DNA of 6,822 nucleotides from Bacteroidales bacterium. Its GTDB lineage: Bacteria > Bacteroidota > Bacteroidia > Bacteroidales > UBA932. The notes under the pieces were generated by a model. The model had not been told where the DNA came from, did no database searches, and saw only the letters and a list, made by a program, of their open reading frames with translations. Below are positions 5,637 to 6,822 of this stretch, one piece after another (positions within the stretch are counted from its first letter, which is position 1; every line of letters starts with the position of its first letter). The stretch is from positions 1 to 6,822 of the forward strand of contig JAFYIK010000004.1 of the NCBI GenBank assembly GCA_017538685.1. Direction: 5' to 3'. Made by a program: the position numbers and the translations under genes.

Positions 5637-6822
5637 TTAGAGTCCGAGTTTCTTGAAGAAATCGTTGCCTTTGTCGTCCACCAGAATGAACGCCGGGAAG
5701 TCTTCCACGCGGATCTTCCACACAGCCTCCATTCCGAGCTCGGGGAACTCCACGCACTCGATAGAGCGTATGCTGTCCTGCGAAAGCACTGCGGCCACTC
5801 CGCCGATGGTTCCGAGGTAGAATCCGCCGTGCTTCTTGCACGCGTCGGTCACCTGCTGGGTGCGGTTGCCCTTCGCGATCATCACGAGCGAAGCGCCATT
5901 GGCCTGGAACTCATCCACATACGGGTCCATACGGTTGGCAGTGGTCGGGCCCATCGAGCCGCACGGGTATCCTTCCGGAGTCTTCGCGGGGCCGGCGTAG
6001 AGCACAGGATGATCCTTGAAGTACTGCGGCAGTCCCTCGCCGGCATCCAGACGCGCCTTCAACTTCGCGTGCGCGATATCGCGGGCCACGATGATGGTGC
6101 CCTTGAGGTTCACGCGGGTGCTGACCGGATACTTCGTAAGCTCGGCGCGCACGGCGTCGATGCCCTTATCGAGGTCGATCTCAATGCCCTTCGGTCCCTC
6201 ACCGGGGTTGCGGTACTCCTCCGGAATCAGCTCGGACGGGTTGGTGTCCATCTTCTCAATCCACACGCCGTCAGCGTTGATCTTCGACTTTATGTTACGG
6301 TCCGCCGAGCAGCTGACGCCCATACCGATCGGGCAGCTGGCGCCGTGGCGCGGCAGACGGATGACGCGGATGTCGTGCGCGAGGGCCTTGCCGCCGAACT
6401 GCGCGCCGAGGCCGATCTTCTGCGCCTCCTTCAGGAGTTTCTGCTCGAGGTCGAGGTCGCGGAAAGCGCGGCCTGTCTCATCGCCCGTCGTGGGCAGCTC
6501 GTCGTAGAACTTGATGCTGGCGAGCTTCACCGTGAGGAGGTTCTTCTCCGCACTGGTGCCGCCGATCACGAATGCGATATGATAAGGCGGGCAGGCTGCG
6601 GTGCCGAGGCTTCTCATCTTCTCCACCAGGAACGGCAGGAGGGTTCCCTCGTTCTGGATGGTGGCCTTGGTCATCGGATAGAAGTAGGTCTTGTTTGCGG
6701 AGCCGCCTCCCTTGGCGACCATAATGAAGCGGTATTCGTCGCCCTGGGTGGCTTCGATGTCGATCTGCGCGGGGAGGTTGCACTTCGTGTTCACCTCGTT
6801 GTACATATCGAGCGGAGCGTTC
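5637..6822 (-). CDS. fumA: Class I fumarate hydratase, C-terminal part (N-terminus outside window)
   Basis: It interconverts fumarate and (S)-malate using a [4Fe-4S] cluster. The frame runs off the right edge, where codons before the first internal ATG (6806) still read NAPLD, so that ATG is not the start. About 394 residues are visible of a family length near 540. Counting from that ATG, C72 (AACPPY) and C166 (GVSCSADRN) are 94 residues apart, the spacing I recall for the second and third cluster cysteines of class I enzymes; the first would be outside the window. Other expected active-site features are KGGGSANK (32-39), RHG with H154, TTANR at 288-292 and K312. L(+)-tartrate dehydratase is related, but the single-chain fusion and motifs favour fumarase. 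It is the first visible gene of the operon; its promoter is outside the window. Confidence 0.93.
   Translation of the reverse strand, partial: NAPLDMYNEVNTKCNLPAQIDIEATQGDEYRFIMVAKGGGSANKTYFYPMTKATIQNEGTLLPFLVEKMRSLGTAACPPYHIAFVIGGTSAEKNLLTVKLASIKFYDELPTTGDETGRAFRDLDLEQKLLKEAQKIGLGAQFGGKALAHDIRVIRLPRHGASCPIGMGVSCSADRNIKSKINADGVWIEKMDTNPSELIPEEYRNPGEGPKGIEIDLDKGIDAVRAELTKYPVSTRVNLKGTIIVARDIAHAKLKARLDAGEGLPQYFKDHPVLYAGPAKTPEGYPCGSMGPTTANRMDPYVDEFQANGASLVMIAKGNRTQQVTDACKKHGGFYLGTIGGVAAVLSQDSIRSIECVEFPELGMEAVWKIRVEDFPAFILVDDKGNDFFKKLGL

Noticed and set aside
6016..6507. 163-codon plus-strand open frame opposite fumarase
   Set aside because: The fumarase reading frame is certain, and this is a high-GC antisense shadow rich in Ser/Arg/Pro.

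Overview
The window looks like part of a Bacteroidetes (Bacteroidales-type) chromosome. The evidence is a -7 promoter box of the form TAnnTTTG, no clear Shine-Dalgarno sequences, a 406-residue SerB with two N-terminal ACT-type segments, an AsmA-like protein typical of that phylum, and a toxin-antitoxin pair and REP-associated transposase of the kinds common there. The core genes are GC-rich, which would fit an Alistipes-like lineage, but the genus is a guess.

Region 1 (about 1-1947) is an accessory cassette of visibly lower GC. It is bounded by a 69-base inverted repeat at 1-69 and 1839-1907 (49 of 69 positions identical), and each repeat starts in a strong hairpin. Inside are a minus-strand PIN toxin and its antitoxin, joined by an ATGA overlap, and a divergent plus-strand REP-associated tyrosine transposase (RAYT, HUH/Y1 family). 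The two transcription units share a 74-base AT-rich control region containing a 10+10 palindrome and a match to the Bacteroidetes promoter. The transposase reading frame is broken: the catalytic domain ends at a stop at 1537-1539, and the usual C-terminal region continues in the -1 frame to 1838. The right-hand repeat extends to 1947 as a symmetric, REPIN-like unit between the converging transposase and serB genes.

Region 2 (2021-6822) is a compact minus-strand operon read from the right edge: class I fumarate hydratase (N-terminal part outside the window), 3 bases, an AsmA-like inner-membrane/periplasmic protein of 799 residues, then an 8-base overlap into serB. It combines central metabolism, envelope maintenance and serine synthesis in one transcript. 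The spacing suggests co-transcription and translational coupling, with no clear functional link.

The most notable feature is the arrangement in Region 1: a toxin-antitoxin pair and a decayed RAYT enclosed by paired REP-like hairpins. It may be a transposase-dependent or now immobile element that carries an addiction module.
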